Shown: positions 9,570 through 19,214 of the stretch, one piece after another
Layout of the letters: each line of letters opens with the position of its first letter
Numbering within the stretch: the first letter of the stretch is position 1
Origin: JAYFQE01 sp034927345
GTDB taxonomy: Bacteria > Bacillota > Clostridia > Saccharofermentanales > UBA5734
Reading direction: 5' to 3'
Assembly (NCBI GenBank): GCA_034927345.1
Contig: JAYFQE010000018.1
Coordinates: 62,001 to 126,000 of the forward strand
Length of the DNA: 64,000 nt
Notes under the pieces: model-generated
Told to the model about the DNA's origin: nothing
The model's input: the letters and a program-made list of their open reading frames with translations, nothing else
The model's database searches: none
Translations under genes and position numbers: made by a program

Positions 9570-9760
9570 GGCAATCCCCATTCTGATGCTTATACCGGGC
9601 GTATCAGGCCTGGTCCGGCGGCCGGACGGATTCTTGCGCTTTCCAAACAATAATTTCTAGTCTATTATAATAGATTGCCACACGAATTGGCCACCGGCGC
9701 CGATCCGGCTGATATGGACAGAATGGTTGATCATATTCTGGAATTGTACCGGCCTGCGCC

Positions 9761-9790
9761 TTGACATTTTATTTTACAGATGAATAGAAT
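9761..9790 (+). promoter_or_regulatory. Promoter of the envelope cassette
   Basis: Perfect -35 TTGACA (9761-9766), an 18-nt spacer and -10 TAGAAT (9785-9790) lie 30 nt before the first gene of the transglutaminase/Dlt-like run. Confidence 0.7.
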
Positions 9791-9819
9791 AGGATAGGAA
9801 AAATGAGAGGTGGTAATCA

Positions 9820-11115
9820 TTGAAAAAGAACATGCCGACACCAAGAAGGGTTCCAGCAAGGAAAAAGAAACGGCCGCTGCCGCTCTTTTTAGCTGTCGTT
9901 GCACTGCTGATCGTTGCGGCTGCTTCGTATCTGGTATATACCAACTCGATTGTCAATCAAAGCGTCGTTATTGAAGCAGGATCGAGCCTGCCTGCCGCAG
10001 CGGCATTTATCAAAAATGATACGTTTACCGGCGAATATATGACCGATATTTCGGGTATCAATACGGCGGTTACCGGTAAATATGATCTTCAGATTAAAGT
10101 AAACGGAAGGACTTACAAAGTCTCTCTGGAAATTGTCGATACGACCCCGCCGACTGCCAAACCGGTCAACCAGGAGATCTGGCAGAATGAAACTTTACCG
10201 GCAGCCCAGTTTATATCGGACCCTACCGACATATCGGAATTGACCTATGCTTATAAAAACCCGCCGGATTTCGCAAAACCAGGCTTGCAGAATGTCACCG
10301 TCATTCTGGCTGATACGTCAGGCAATACCTCAGAGATCACAGCATCCCTGAATATCCTTGCCGACACTGAAGCGCCTGTGATATCCGGCGCGGCCGACCA
10401 AAGCATCTTCATCGGCGATACTATTTCTTATAGAAAAGACGTTACGGTAACCGATAATCACGATGCCGATGTCCAGCTGAGTATTGACAACAGCGCGGTT
10501 AATCTTGCCGCTGCCGGAACCTATCCCGTCGTTTATTCGGCAGTCGATAAATCAGGCAATAAAGCGGAAGTAACCGTTCAGATCACCGTTGCCGCTAAAC
10601 CCGACGGCTATATTTCGGAAGATGAGCTGAATGTGCTGGTCGATCAGATCCTTGGTGAGATTATCAAGCCCGGGATGAGCGATCTGGACAAGATATCCGA
10701 AATTTTCTACTGGATAGCCGGTCATATCGATTATACGGGACATTCTGACAAATCGGACTGGATCAAGGGCGCCTATACCGGCATAACCAAAGGCACCGGG
10801 GATTGTTTCAATTATTTCGCCACCGCGAAGGCGCTGCTGACCCGCGCCGGCTTTGAATGCATCCCCATTGAACGGGTGGCCAATGCCAAAACCAGGCATT
10901 ACTGGAACCTGGTGAAATACAACGGCCAGTATTATCATTTTGACCCGCTGCCCAATCTGGCAAAATACCATTATGTCTGTCTGCTGCGGACCGATGCCGA
11001 GGTAGCAGCCTATACGGCGGACAATCATCCTTTGTTCTATGAATACGATCATACCGGTATTCCGGCATCGGCGACCGAACCGCTGGATATCGAAAGAAAG
11101 GTCATTTATGGATAA
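9820..11115 (+). CDS. Membrane-anchored Ig-like and transglutaminase-domain protein
   Basis: This 431-residue protein has a basic N-terminus, one transmembrane helix (about residues 22-42), two or three bacterial Ig-like/HYR-type repeats (about 50-260, with DTTPPTAKPV and DTEAPVISGAADQS boundaries) and a C-terminal transglutaminase-like domain. The catalytic Cys lies in GTGDCFNYFATAKALL and His in KTRHYWNLVKY, with Asp in HFDPLPN. It is probably an extracellular peptidase or crosslinker at the cell wall. The TTG start has an AGGTGG site. It overlaps the racemase gene by 8 nt, so it is operonic with the Dlt-like genes. Confidence 0.85.
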   Translation: MKKNMPTPRRVPARKKKRPLPLFLAVVALLIVAAASYLVYTNSIVNQSVVIEAGSSLPAAAAFIKNDTFTGEYMTDISGINTAVTGKYDLQIKVNGRTYKVSLEIVDTTPPTAKPVNQEIWQNETLPAAQFISDPTDISELTYAYKNPPDFAKPGLQNVTVILADTSGNTSEITASLNILADTEAPVISGAADQSIFIGDTISYRKDVTVTDNHDADVQLSIDNSAVNLAAAGTYPVVYSAVDKSGNKAEVTVQITVAAKPDGYISEDELNVLVDQILGEIIKPGMSDLDKISEIFYWIAGHIDYTGHSDKSDWIKGAYTGITKGTGDCFNYFATAKALLTRAGFECIPIERVANAKTRHYWNLVKYNGQYYHFDPLPNLAKYHYVCLLRTDAEVAAYTADNHPLFYEYDHTGIPASATEPLDIERKVIYG

Positions 11116-11839
11116 GACCGACCGGATGAAATTAGGGGTTATCGGCGGGTTGGGACCGTTAGCCACGGCGGCGTTTTTGGAAATGGTCATTAAGATGACC
11201 GATGCTTCCTGCGACCAGGAGCATCTGGAAATGATCATCTATAATTACCCGTCGATTCCCGACCGCACCAGTTATATTCTAGGGCGCAGCAATGAAAATC
11301 CGGTTATCCCGATGATCGAAATCGGCCAAAAACTGGTAAGCCAAGGCGTTGATTATCTGGTGATCCCCTGCATCACCGCGCATTATTTTTATCGTGAGCT
11401 GGCTGAAGCGCTTGACAAGCCGATCATCAATATCCTGGAACAGACGGCTTTGCACCTCAAGGCGTGCGGCGTCAGGACTGCGGGCATTGCCGCGACAGAT
11501 GGAACGCTGGCCAGCCGTATTTTTCAAAAAGCGCTGGATGATCAACATATAAAAAGCGTCGTTCCCTCAGAAACGATGCAGAAGCGCGTTATGGAACTGG
11601 TTTATGATGATGTCAAAGCCGGCCGGCCGGTTCATTTAGACAAGTTTGGCGAAATGTCCCTTGAACTGAGAAAGAACGGCGCCGAAGCGATTGTCCTGGG
11701 TTGTACGGAGTTGTCCCTGATCAAGCGGGATTACCCGATAGGGGCGGGATATCTTGACGCGATGGATGTCTTGGCCCAGGCTTCCGTGCTGGCCTGCCGC
11801 CGCCCACTAAAAAAACAATATGCTCGTCTGATAACCTGA
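11108..11839 (+). CDS. Aspartate/glutamate racemase-family protein
   Basis: This 243-residue cytosolic protein interconverts L- and D-forms of an amino acid by a two-base mechanism. Seen: the N-terminal GVIGGLGPLATAAF, the first catalytic Cys in PCITAHYF (Cys88), and the second in VLGCTELSLI. The ATG at 11108 overlaps the preceding stop and has an AAAGG site; an upstream in-frame start would run into the transglutaminase gene and is rejected. Its position directly before a DltA-like ligase suggests that it supplies a D-amino acid for esterification of a cell-envelope polymer; the substrate is inference. Confidence 0.88.
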   Translation: MDKTDRMKLGVIGGLGPLATAAFLEMVIKMTDASCDQEHLEMIIYNYPSIPDRTSYILGRSNENPVIPMIEIGQKLVSQGVDYLVIPCITAHYFYRELAEALDKPIINILEQTALHLKACGVRTAGIAATDGTLASRIFQKALDDQHIKSVVPSETMQKRVMELVYDDVKAGRPVHLDKFGEMSLELRKNGAEAIVLGCTELSLIKRDYPIGAGYLDAMDVLAQASVLACRRPLKKQYARLIT

Positions 11840-11855
11840 GCGTCTGGAGAAGCCC

Positions 11856-13388
11856 ATGCAAAACAATATTCTGGAATATCTTGAAAATACTATTCTACGC
11901 GTACCGGATAAAGTCGCTTTTTCCAACGGTAAGGACAGCCTGACTTTTAAGGATGTCTACGATGCCGGCCGGTCGATCGGGTCATTTATGGCCGACGCGG
12001 GCATTTATAAACAGCCGGTCGTCGTATTCATGAACAAACACCCGCGGACCATCGCCGCTTTTTTGGGGGTCGTTTACGGGGGCGATTTTTATGTGCCGAT
12101 TGATGAAGAAATGCCCATGTTCCGGATCGAGCTTATTTTCAAAAACCTGAATCCCGGAGCAGTCATCTGCGATGAATCGACCAGGCCTGTCATGCAAAAG
12201 CTGGCTTATAGCGGCCCGATCTATATGTATGAAGATCTGATAAAGATGCCGGCCGATGCCTTGGCTCTCGACAACATCCGTGAAAGCCAGATCGATACGG
12301 ATCCGATCTATATTGTCTTTACATCCGGATCCACCGGCATACCTAAAGGGGTTGTCGCCTGCCATCGTTCGGTTCTGGATTATATCGAGGCATTTTCCGG
12401 TGTCCTGAAAATCGATGAAAAAACGGTCTTCGGGATGCAGGTACCTTTATATTTTGACGCTTGCCTGAAGGAGATTTACCCGACCTTGAAATTTGGTTCG
12501 ACAACCTACATCATACCGAAGAGCCTTTTTATGTTTCCGATCAAACTGGTTGAATACATGAACGAATATAAGATCAACACAATATGCTGGGTGGTTTCTG
12601 CCTTGACCATGATTTCCGCATTTGGCACCTTCAATAAGATCATCCCCGGTTCTCTGCGGACTGTCGCCTTCGGCAGTGAAGTGCTGCCGATCAAGCAGCT
12701 CAATCTCTGGCGGAACGCTCTGCCCGCCGCGCAATTCATCAACCTTTACGGCCCGACGGAAGCTACGGGAATGAGCTGCTATTTCCTGGTTGACCGCGAA
12801 TTCAGCGAGGGCGAAGTTATCCCGATCGGCCGGCCTTTTAAGAATACGGCGGTCATTTTACTGGACGCCAATCAAAAAATCCCCCAGCCAGGCGATATAG
12901 GCGAAATATGCATTCGCGGAACATCGTTGACCCTGGGTTATTACAAGGCCTTCGGCAAAACGAATGAAGTCTTTGTACAAAATCCGCTCAACGATGCTTA
13001 TCCGGAGCTGATATACCGTACCGGCGATCTGGGTAAATACAACGACCGCGGCGAACTGGTATTTGTTTCCCGTAAAGATTATCAAATCAAGCACATGGGG
13101 CACCGCATCGAATTGGGCGAGATCGAAGTCAATGTCAACAGCATAGAAGGCATAAAAATAGCTTGCTGTGTTTATGATAAAGAAACCGAAAAAATCGTGT
13201 TATACTATGTCGGAGATATTGAGCCCAAGGAAGTCATGGCAGATATGAAAAGCAGACTGCCCCGGTATATGCTGCCGAACCTGATCGAACCGCTGGAAAA
13301 GATGCCGTTGACAAGCAATGCCAAGATTGACCGGGTTTACTTGAAGGAATATACAAGCCAAAAGAATAAGGAGAGGCACAATGGATAA
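11856..13388 (+). CDS. DltA-like amino acid:carrier-protein ligase (AMP-forming)
   Basis: This 510-residue adenylating enzyme of the DltA/NRPS A-domain family has the P-loop FTSGSTGIPKG (155-165), an amino-group-binding Asp in PLYFDAC (Asp201), YGPTEATG (298-305), YRTGDLG, and a C-terminal Lys region (TSNAKIDR). It should activate an amino acid and load it on the adjacent carrier protein. The DltA segment FCGEVLP, whose Cys contributes to D-alanine selection, reads FGSEVLP here (Gly273), so D-Ala specificity is uncertain. It overlaps the carrier gene by 8 nt. GGAG precedes the ATG. Confidence 0.88.
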   Translation: MQNNILEYLENTILRVPDKVAFSNGKDSLTFKDVYDAGRSIGSFMADAGIYKQPVVVFMNKHPRTIAAFLGVVYGGDFYVPIDEEMPMFRIELIFKNLNPGAVICDESTRPVMQKLAYSGPIYMYEDLIKMPADALALDNIRESQIDTDPIYIVFTSGSTGIPKGVVACHRSVLDYIEAFSGVLKIDEKTVFGMQVPLYFDACLKEIYPTLKFGSTTYIIPKSLFMFPIKLVEYMNEYKINTICWVVSALTMISAFGTFNKIIPGSLRTVAFGSEVLPIKQLNLWRNALPAAQFINLYGPTEATGMSCYFLVDREFSEGEVIPIGRPFKNTAVILLDANQKIPQPGDIGEICIRGTSLTLGYYKAFGKTNEVFVQNPLNDAYPELIYRTGDLGKYNDRGELVFVSRKDYQIKHMGHRIELGEIEVNVNSIEGIKIACCVYDKETEKIVLYYVGDIEPKEVMADMKSRLPRYMLPNLIEPLEKMPLTSNAKIDRVYLKEYTSQKNKERHNG

Positions 13389-13608
13389 ATTATTGAGTAT
13401 CTTGCAGGATTTGCATCCGGATGTCGATTTCGGAACCCGAACGGATCTGATCGACGGCTGCGTCCTCGATTCGTTTGATATCGTGACGTTGATTTCGGAA
13501 ATCGACCATGAATTTGACGTCCAGATCCCGGCCGAAGAAATTATGCCGGAGAACTTCAACTCTGCCGCCGCTCTTGACGCTTTGATAACACGACTTGCCG
13601 AAGATTAA
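13381..13608 (+). CDS. DltC-like acyl/aminoacyl carrier protein
   Basis: This 75-residue acidic four-helix carrier protein has the phosphopantetheine attachment serine in LDSFDIV (Ser31). It carries the aminoacyl thioester made by the preceding ligase to the membrane O-acyltransferase that follows. AAGGAG lies just upstream of the ATG, and the start overlaps the ligase 3' end, consistent with translational coupling. Length matches DltC (about 78). Confidence 0.9.
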   Translation: MDKLLSILQDLHPDVDFGTRTDLIDGCVLDSFDIVTLISEIDHEFDVQIPAEEIMPENFNSAAALDALITRLAED

Positions 13609-13622
13609 TACGGAGGAATGCC

Positions 13623-15215
13623 GTGCTTTTTACTTCTTATAACTTTATAGCCTTCATACTCGCGCTTTTTATCATCTACTATCTCATCCCAAAGAAATTT
13701 CAGTGGATGCTGCTTCTTGGCGCGAGTTATTTATTCTACTTCCTGGCCAGCCCTCAATACCTGATTTATATATCGGTAACAACTGTTTCTACTTTTTTCG
13801 CCGGCCGGATCATCCATAAGCTGGCAAGAGGACAGGCAGATTATCTGGACCTGCATAAGGCGGACCTGACCAAGGATGATAAGAAAAAATACAAGGCCGC
13901 AGTAAAATCGCGCCAGCGAAAATGGCTGATTGGCTGCCTGATTCTCAATTTTGGCATTCTTGCTTTCATTAAATACACGAATTTTACGATTGCCAATATC
14001 AACTTCTTCCTGTCGGCGGCGGGAACCGGCCGGCAGCTGGATTTTCTCAGCCTGGCTTTGCCGATGGGCATTTCATTTTATACGTTCCAGACAATGGGGT
14101 ATATCATTGATGTTTACCGGGGAAAGTTCGCAGCGGAAAAGAATGTTTTCCGGCTGGCTCTTTTTGTATCCTTCTTTCCACAGCTGGTTCAGGGGCCGAT
14201 CAGCAGGTATGATGATTTGGCTCAGACCTTATATCAGGAACATGATTTTGACAAACGCCATGTCAGCTTTGGCCTGCAACGCATTCTGTGGGGCTTTTTC
14301 AAAAAACTGGTTATTGCCGACCGGATGCTTGTCGCGGTCAACGCGATCATTAAATCGCCGGATCAATATAAGGGGATATTTGTATTTGTCGGCATGATGT
14401 TTTACGCGCTTCAGCTTTATGCGGATTTTACCGGCGGCATCGACATAACAATCGGTATTGCCGAGGTTTTCGGCATCCGCATCAAAGAAAATTTCAACGC
14501 GCCCTTTATGTCCAGATCGATAACGGAATATTGGAGACGCTGGCATATTACCATGGGAACCTGGTTCAAAGACTATCTTTTCTATCCGATCTCTGTTTCC
14601 CGGCCGATGCTGAATTTATCAAGGTCTTCAAGAAAGCGGCTGGGTGAATCGATCGGCAAACGGGTCCCGGTCTATATCGCCACGATTATTGTCTGGTTTG
14701 CCACCGGCATCTGGCATGGCAGCAGCTGGAATTTCATCGTCTGGGGCTTGATGAACGGCGTCGTCATCATTCTTTCGCAAGAATGCGAACCCTTGTATGC
14801 CAGGTTCCATCAACGGTTCAAGGTCAAGGAAAAGACCGCATACCATGCTTTCGAAATCGTGCGGACCGTTTTGCTGATGAGTTCGCTGCGCCTGTTTGAT
14901 TGTTATCGGGATGTGCCGCTGACTTTTAAGATGTTCGGCACGATGTTTACGACTTTCAACATCTCCAGCCTTTTTAGCCAGGAAGTCCTGAATCTGGGTT
15001 TAAGCGGAGCCGACTATCTGGTGCTGGCCATTGGCCTGGCTGTCCTGATCGCAAGCGGCGTCCGCCGCGGCCAGGGCGACATCCGGGAAAGGATCGCCGC
15101 CAAACCGGCTGTCTGGAGCTATGTGATCTTTTCCGTGATGTTTATCGCCACTATACTATTCGGCGCTTATGGCGCCGGATATGATGCGAGCCAGTTCATT
15201 TACAATCAGTTTTGA
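13623..15215 (+). CDS. DltB/AlgI-like MBOAT membrane O-acyltransferase
   Basis: This 530-residue polytopic protein with about eleven hydrophobic segments belongs to the MBOAT family. It shows the family stretch SFYTFQTMGYIIDVYRG, EYWRRWHITMGTWFKDYLFYP and the active-site His in GIWHGSSWNFIVWGLMNG. It would transfer the carrier-bound aminoacyl group across or at the cytoplasmic membrane. The GTG start has a strong CGGAGG site. It is longer than DltB of Bacillus (about 395) and closer in size to AlgI-type members. Confidence 0.9.
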   Translation: MLFTSYNFIAFILALFIIYYLIPKKFQWMLLLGASYLFYFLASPQYLIYISVTTVSTFFAGRIIHKLARGQADYLDLHKADLTKDDKKKYKAAVKSRQRKWLIGCLILNFGILAFIKYTNFTIANINFFLSAAGTGRQLDFLSLALPMGISFYTFQTMGYIIDVYRGKFAAEKNVFRLALFVSFFPQLVQGPISRYDDLAQTLYQEHDFDKRHVSFGLQRILWGFFKKLVIADRMLVAVNAIIKSPDQYKGIFVFVGMMFYALQLYADFTGGIDITIGIAEVFGIRIKENFNAPFMSRSITEYWRRWHITMGTWFKDYLFYPISVSRPMLNLSRSSRKRLGESIGKRVPVYIATIIVWFATGIWHGSSWNFIVWGLMNGVVIILSQECEPLYARFHQRFKVKEKTAYHAFEIVRTVLLMSSLRLFDCYRDVPLTFKMFGTMFTTFNISSLFSQEVLNLGLSGADYLVLAIGLAVLIASGVRRGQGDIRERIAAKPAVWSYVIFSVMFIATILFGAYGAGYDASQFIYNQF

Positions 15216-15235
15216 CGCGGGATCGGGAGATAAGG

Positions 15236-16318
15236 ATGAGAATGAGATCATGGTTGATAAGAATAGCGGCGCTTTGCCTGATTGTGGGCACCTTGCTGTT
15301 TTTGCAGCGTCTGGTCATGCCCAAATATGTTACCGGCATTGTTGAAGGATCGCTGGTTGAAGATTATTACTCGGAAACAACCGCGCATGATGTGATTTTC
15401 GTCGGCGACTGTGAAGTCTACGAGAATTTCTCCCCGATAACGCTATGGAATGACTACGGTATCACCAGCTATATCCGCGGCAGCGCTCAGCAATTGCTCT
15501 GGCAGTCCTATTATCTTCTTGAGGAAACTCTGAAATACGAAAAACCGGAGGTTGTCATTTTCAATGTTCTGGCCATGAAGTATGACCAGCCGCAGAAAGA
15601 AGCCTATAATCGCATGACCCTTGACGGCATGCGGCCTTCGCTGACTAAACTGCACGCTGTACAGGCGTCCATGCTGGATGACGAAAACCTGATCGATTAT
15701 ATTTTCCCGATCTTGCGTTTTCACGCCCGCTGGAGTGAATTGACAGCCGATGATTTTCAGAATTTATTTCACAAAAAGAAGCTTTTCCATAACGGATATT
15801 ACATGAGGGTCGATGTCAAACCGGCAACGCCGGCGCCGGTCGGGAAGAAATTGCCGGATTACCGCTTTGGTGAAAACGCTTATCATTATCTCGATCTTAT
15901 GGTAGAATTATGCAAAACTAACGGCATTGATCTGATACTGATCAAGTCGCCGAGCATCTACCCTTATTGGTATGATGAATGGGAACAACAGATGGAGGAA
16001 TACGCTTCGGCAAATAGTTTACAGTATATCAATTTCCTCGAACTCATGGATGAAACCGGCGTTGATTTAAATACCGATACCTATGATGGCGGTTTACATA
16101 TGAATTTGTCGGGCGCGGAAAAGTTGTCCAAATATATGGGTAAAATTCTGCAGGATCAATATGGCGTCGAAGATCGCCGGAACGACATGAACCTCAGCCG
16201 TGTCTGGCAGGAAAAAACTGCCTTTTATGACCAAATGAGAGACAGCCAGTATGCTGAACTGGATGAATTTGGCTATTTGAAAAGCGTCGGCGTCCGGGAT
16301 GCCGACGATAGCAATTAG
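15236..16318 (+). CDS. DltD-like SGNH-fold envelope protein with Cys in the nucleophile block
   Basis: This 360-residue protein has an N-terminal transmembrane helix (about 5-26) and an extracytoplasmic SGNH-hydrolase-like domain. Block I reads FVGDCEVYENFSP, with Cys59 where Ser is usual. The last block is DGGLHMNLSGAEKLS, with the Asp/His pair. In Dlt systems DltD acts downstream of the MBOAT protein in transfer of the group to the polymer. The chosen ATG has GGGAG 6 nt upstream; an in-frame TTG overlaps the MBOAT stop. Role by analogy only. Confidence 0.75.
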   Translation: MRMRSWLIRIAALCLIVGTLLFLQRLVMPKYVTGIVEGSLVEDYYSETTAHDVIFVGDCEVYENFSPITLWNDYGITSYIRGSAQQLLWQSYYLLEETLKYEKPEVVIFNVLAMKYDQPQKEAYNRMTLDGMRPSLTKLHAVQASMLDDENLIDYIFPILRFHARWSELTADDFQNLFHKKKLFHNGYYMRVDVKPATPAPVGKKLPDYRFGENAYHYLDLMVELCKTNGIDLILIKSPSIYPYWYDEWEQQMEEYASANSLQYINFLELMDETGVDLNTDTYDGGLHMNLSGAEKLSKYMGKILQDQYGVEDRRNDMNLSRVWQEKTAFYDQMRDSQYAELDEFGYLKSVGVRDADDSN

Positions 16319-16353
16319 GATCGAACGGATCCGGAAAGAATGAGGATAGAAAT

Positions 16354-16884
16354 ATGATCAAGATAAAAAAGGCAGGCGTTCTGCTGCTGGCGGTTCTTTT
16401 TTTACTGACGGGGTGCGCGGCGGGGCCATCTTCAGGAACGGCGGGAACAAATCCCGCCAGCGGGAGCAGCCAGGCGGCAAAATCCGGCTATGCTTTTAAA
16501 ACAGGCGACTTGACTATCTACATGCACGACGAAGCCGCTCCCATTCTGGAAAAGCTCGGCGAGCCGAAACAAACCTTCGAAGCAGAGAGCTGTGCCTTCC
16601 AGGGAAAAGAACGGACCTATGTCTATACCAGCTTTTCTGTTTATACCTATGAGCTGGACGGCGTCGACCACATCGCCTCGGTTGTTATTCTGGACGACAG
16701 TATCGGGACGCCTGAGGGCATATACCTGAATTCGACCTTGGACGATGTGAAAAAAGCTTACGGTGACAAATACGAGGAATCCGTCGGTTTATACACCTAT
16801 AAATCGGATACGATGAAACTGTCGTTCCTGATCAAGGACAATGTGGTCACTTCGATTGAATATGTAGCATTGGCCGATAACTAA
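16354..16884 (+). CDS. Lipoprotein at the end of the Dlt-like cassette
   Basis: This 176-residue protein has a lipoprotein signal (hydrophobic core then LLTGCAAG lipobox, Cys at about 21), a low-complexity Gly/Ser/Ala linker to about 45, and a compact beta-rich domain containing repeated DDS..TPEG.YLNST and YGDKYEESVG segments. It should be anchored on the outer face of the membrane. No catalytic motif is evident and the function is not recognised. Spacing of 35 nt to the DltD-like gene and the same direction indicate operon membership. Confidence 0.75.
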   Translation: MIKIKKAGVLLLAVLFLLTGCAAGPSSGTAGTNPASGSSQAAKSGYAFKTGDLTIYMHDEAAPILEKLGEPKQTFEAESCAFQGKERTYVYTSFSVYTYELDGVDHIASVVILDDSIGTPEGIYLNSTLDDVKKAYGDKYEESVGLYTYKSDTMKLSFLIKDNVVTSIEYVALADN

Positions 16885-16886
16885 GG

Positions 16887-17333
16887 TCAGCTGGGCTGCG
16901 AGGCTGAATGATCCGAAAATACTTTGATGAGCAGCAGAATGCTGACCACGCAGAGTTCAAGCACAGCGGCGATAAAGAGAACCAGGCCGGTATTGACCAG
17001 AATGATCGTCATGCCGGCCGGTTCTGTTTCTCCGGAGGCAAGTCCGGTGAATACGGCGACAAGCTGGAAAGCGATGAAAAAGAAAACGGCCGCGCCGGTG
17101 CCCCAGACAATCAATTTACGAAAGGCGTGGACGCGAAAAGCCGCCCACAGGAGCAGCAGCGCGCCGGCCAATGAAACCGGAAAAAATTCCGCCGGCATGA
17201 GATAGTCAAAAAGAAACCTCTGTGATTGAATAAGTTTCACCGCGGATATTACGAGGGGAAACAAAATCGGGAACCAGACAAGAATGATGCCGGCCACTGC
17301 AAGAATCTTTGTAAAAATGCCTTTGTTATCCAT
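16887..17333 (-). CDS. Four-helix membrane protein of unknown function
   Basis: The 148 residues contain four clear hydrophobic segments (about 8-30, 48-66, 74-97, 106-135) and no soluble domain. A GGGGAGG ribosome site precedes the ATG. It converges tail-to-tail with the lipoprotein gene, leaving only 2 nt between stops, and there is no obvious terminator. No family was recognised. Confidence 0.6.
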   Translation of the reverse strand: MDNKGIFTKILAVAGIILVWFPILFPLVISAVKLIQSQRFLFDYLMPAEFFPVSLAGALLLLWAAFRVHAFRKLIVWGTGAAVFFFIAFQLVAVFTGLASGETEPAGMTIILVNTGLVLFIAAVLELCVVSILLLIKVFSDHSASQPS

Positions 17334-17425
17334 GCACAGTACCTCCCCTGGTCATGAGCGACAGGCTCTGAGATTCTTTACGACACCTCTCTTATCATTC
17401 TATCATTTTCTGCATTTACCGGCTG

Positions 17426-19147
17426 TTATTTTTCAACCAATCCGGCCAGCATCAAGGCTCTGGCCTGGTTATAATCCGCGTAGTCCAAACTGCAGATTTG
17501 TTCGACGGGCAGGAGATCCGGCTGGAAATAATCGACGACCTGCTGGTTTTTTACCAGCAGATTATAGACGCGCCGGACCAGCGCATCCTGGCCGGCTGCC
17601 CGGAGGCGGGCCAGCAATTCAAAGTCGACGATGCCTTTTTGCAGTTGTTTATAGCGTAAAGACAGTAAAACGCCGCCGCTGGCGGACGGGTAAACAAAAT
17701 TTGTATCACCGGCCGGAAAACTGCCGTAGCGGATGTCGGCGCGGGGATTATCCGGCCAAACGGTATAATTCCAGCGTAAAAAGCCGTCGAAACCGATCAA
17801 GGACGTAAAGATGCCGATAAACCGGCTCTCCAGCAGGTGACTGCGGATAAATGTATTAAAATGATCGGGACCGCAGCAAACATACCAGAGGAATTTTTTA
17901 TCGGGCAGCTGTTCCTGAAAAGTTTTCAAAGTCTCATATTCAGTACAGAGGCAGTGGATAAAAGGCGCGAAATCATTGATGGAATCTTTGAATTCCTTAA
18001 TAAATTCCGCATGGTTGATCGCTGTTTTGAAGATGAAATGCGGGGCGATTGTCTTGATTTTACAAAGACTTTCACGATACTTCGCCATATCGCCGGGTTC
18101 ATCGGCGGCAATCCGGACCTGGCTGATCTGATGGGTGCGAATAAAGTACTGTTCCAGACTGGTTATGTAGTCTTCTATATCACGCGCATGGCTCATATAA
18201 TGATATTTGTGGTCCTGTGTATCGTAATACCGCAGCAAGATAGGTTCCGGATAATCAGCGCAGAGGACCGCCGTGTCAAAATCCGGATGACGGTTCACAT
18301 TGACCAGGCCAAAAACCTCAATATCACCGGCGATGCCATAGGCTCCGCATAAATCGATATACCGCTGCATGGCCGTGTAGTCATAAATAAAATGACCGTC
18401 GGAAGCTCTGGTAATGCCGATTATGGAAAACTCGAATAGATTGGACGGATTACGCTGGTTGGCAAAGCAGGATTGGCCGCGCCATGGAACTTCACTGGCG
18501 ATAATGGTTATAGATTTTTGCCCGAGTTCCGCCAAAGACCGGACATAAGATTCCATAATGGCAAAATGCCGGTCGCTCCATAAGGCTACTTCATGTTTCC
18601 TGGCGATATTGCTGTTATGCTGCCATAAATCCAGATAGAAGGAAAAATCCTTACTGTCCGGCAGGATGTAGTCCAGAATATTCAGATTGATTTCAAGTGT
18701 TTCAGCCAACAACTCATCCTGATAATGGGTTGACGTAAAAACGCGGACAGAAACTTTAGCCGGACCGACTGGCGCATCCTTGGGGATATGGAGTTCAACC
18801 CAGATGGCTGTCGGCATATTGGCCGCAGCTTCAACAATCGGTTCAGATAAGAGAACATCGGCTTTCCGGGTATCGTCGTCATCGACGACAAATCCTTCGA
18901 TGTTTAGCGATACCGGACAAAAAGCGCTTATTTCCGGCCGGATGCACAGCAGCGGGCCTTTCTCTGAAAACCAGGCCGATTGGCCGATATTGACGCAATA
19001 CCGCTGATCGGCCTGAAGCAGAATCTGGAAAGAAACGGTATCATTTTTAGCCGCGGCCAGGCTTGCGGGCAGAGAAGCATCCGGCGGTATATGATAATTC
19101 AAGGTTAGTTTATACGCGTCGTGAACCAGTTTTGCTGAAATACTCAT
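17426..19147 (-). CDS. DUF4091 glycoside-hydrolase-like protein
   Basis: This 573-residue cytosolic protein has an N-terminal beta-sandwich (about 1-180, with DTVSFQILLQADQ and AEISAFCPVS-type strands), a central TIM-barrel-like region, and a C-terminal DUF4091 segment including FIGFDGFLRWNYTVWPDNP and LRYKQLQKGIVDFELLARL. DUF4091 proteins are presumed glycosidases. No signal peptide is seen. GAAAGGGG lies 11 nt before the ATG at 19147, which is preferred to an upstream ATG at 19171 lacking a site. The gene lies 44 nt upstream of nothing co-directional except the zinc lipoprotein promoter region. Confidence 0.75.
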   Translation of the reverse strand: MSISAKLVHDAYKLTLNYHIPPDASLPASLAAAKNDTVSFQILLQADQRYCVNIGQSAWFSEKGPLLCIRPEISAFCPVSLNIEGFVVDDDDTRKADVLLSEPIVEAAANMPTAIWVELHIPKDAPVGPAKVSVRVFTSTHYQDELLAETLEINLNILDYILPDSKDFSFYLDLWQHNSNIARKHEVALWSDRHFAIMESYVRSLAELGQKSITIIASEVPWRGQSCFANQRNPSNLFEFSIIGITRASDGHFIYDYTAMQRYIDLCGAYGIAGDIEVFGLVNVNRHPDFDTAVLCADYPEPILLRYYDTQDHKYHYMSHARDIEDYITSLEQYFIRTHQISQVRIAADEPGDMAKYRESLCKIKTIAPHFIFKTAINHAEFIKEFKDSINDFAPFIHCLCTEYETLKTFQEQLPDKKFLWYVCCGPDHFNTFIRSHLLESRFIGIFTSLIGFDGFLRWNYTVWPDNPRADIRYGSFPAGDTNFVYPSASGGVLLSLRYKQLQKGIVDFELLARLRAAGQDALVRRVYNLLVKNQQVVDYFQPDLLPVEQICSLDYADYNQARALMLAGLVEK

Positions 19148-19214
19148 CGATGACAGAACCCCTTTCGGCATAATCGCTGTTGCAATTTTGCTTAAGGATA
19201 TTCTATCATTTCGA

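Noticed and set aside
9661..9674. Perfect 14-bp AT-rich palindrome TCTATTATAATAGA in the ATPase/transglutaminase gap
   Set aside because: Too short and AT-rich to claim as an operator; it may simply contain a -10 box for the minus-strand gene.
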